Assembly: GCF_040054535.1 (NCBI RefSeq)
Contig: NC_090789.1
Location: forward strand, 5,255,197-5,319,196
Direction: 5' to 3'
DNA from: Antennarius striatus
Taxonomy: Eukaryota > Chordata > Actinopteri > Lophiiformes > Antennariidae
DNA: 64,000 nucleotides
A model generated the notes under the pieces. That model did not search any database. It saw only the letters and a list, made by a program, of their open reading frames with translations, and was not told where the DNA came from. This document shows positions 63,294 through 64,000 of the stretch, piece by piece (within the stretch, counting starts at the first letter, position 1; every line of letters starts with the position of its first letter). The translations under genes were made by a program, and so were the position numbers.

Positions 63294-64000
63294 AAAGTAC
63301 CTTTTGTTTGCACCTTGCTGTACACTCTGCTGATACACCGACAGCTCAGCCAATCACCTGTCTCCTCTCTCTGCCTATCAGCATGTGAGGTTGCTGTAGT
63401 CAGACGTTCTCTTGATATGGAGGTCGTCATGCAGATGGATGGAGACGATAAAAGTGACTCACTTATTCATGTTCGCAGACACATTCAGACACACAAACAC
63501 ACTGATCAATACGATACACACATTTATCGAATGGATTCATGGAGCTTTTGGGAGTTGTGCGTCACGTTTGGGATGGGCCCACCTGTTGAATGGTTTAATA
63601 GTCTAGACATGAAGCCGGTCAGCACTTTCAACACAAGTATTTCCACCAGAACTTCAATATTTTGGAATCATACAGATTATATTCCACCAGAGATTGTTTT
63701 TTTTTTTTTTTGTCAAAATGCAGATTCTCCCCCCCAAAAAAACAAATTCCTCACAGCCACAAAACATCTCATTTTGCAAATTTGGCTCCTAGCTGTGCTC
63801 AAGATTTGTCAAATAGAACAAAGAATTTAAAAAAAAAAAATTCCTTTGCTGTTACAGATGTGTGTTTTGAAAGTCAGCTGAAGAACACCCTCGATAGTCC
63901 TGTTTGAACTCATCACAACAAATATAATCCCGCCATTCAGGAAAATTTATTCCACTGTGGTGAATGAGTCAGACCATTATTAGTCACTACTTGAAACGCC

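Larger units (their letters stand above)
61709..64000 (+). other. Probable first intron of the downstream gene
   Basis: Follows the donor at 61709. It contains homopolymer T runs (61758-61775, 61850-61868), (CA)n at 62154-62212, G-blocks at 62392-62427 and 62557-62605, a CTGT tetranucleotide repeat at 62757-62820 and (GT)n at 63264-63288. No coding exon was recognised. Confidence 0.4.

Overview
The window looks like nuclear DNA of a teleost fish. Genes are split by short introns with GT-AG borders, dinucleotide (CA)n/(TG)n microsatellites are very dense, a V-SINE-like tRNA-derived element and several copies of a TA-flanked MITE are present, and the encoded proteins are vertebrate families. 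The species cannot be named from the sequence alone. All recognised genes lie head to tail on the + strand.

Layout: (1) 1-15480, syndecan-3 (sdc3). The signal-peptide exon is not found and is presumably upstream; four coding exons lie between 6672 and 12721, followed by a long 3' UTR. (2) 20050-27100, nobox, an oocyte homeobox gene with nine coding exons. (3) 31873-36390, matn1 (matrilin-1), ten coding exons with a textbook AT-AC (U12-type) last intron. (4) about 37700-44710, a sestrin gene, probably sesn2, eleven coding exons behind a CpG-rich promoter. (5) about 45760-60015, a Src-family kinase of the fgr/yrk type, with candidate non-coding 5' exons and eleven coding exons per transcript. 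One coding position is filled by either of two alternative exons, as in FYN. (6) 60950-62000, a CpG-rich promoter and probable non-coding first exon of a further gene that continues past the window.

The genes do not form a pathway: a cell-surface proteoglycan, an oocyte transcription factor, a cartilage matrix protein, a leucine/stress sensor for mTORC1 and a tyrosine kinase. Their grouping reflects ancestral linkage. Human SDC3, MATN1, SESN2 and FGR all map to 1p35-p36, which supports the sesn2 and fgr names over sesn1 and fyn. Nobox is the one gene that does not belong to that human block.

The best candidates for something undescribed are: a second transmembrane-coding exon inside the last sdc3 intron, usable as a 54-nt cassette or as an alternative terminal exon with its own AATAAA; an 89-residue Arg/Glu tract in the syndecan ectodomain made by a coding (GA)-rich microsatellite; a FYN-style alternative exon pair in the fgr/yrk gene that could explain why mammalian FGR and avian YRK look different; and tandem splice donors in matn1 that add 11 residues inside the first VWA domain.
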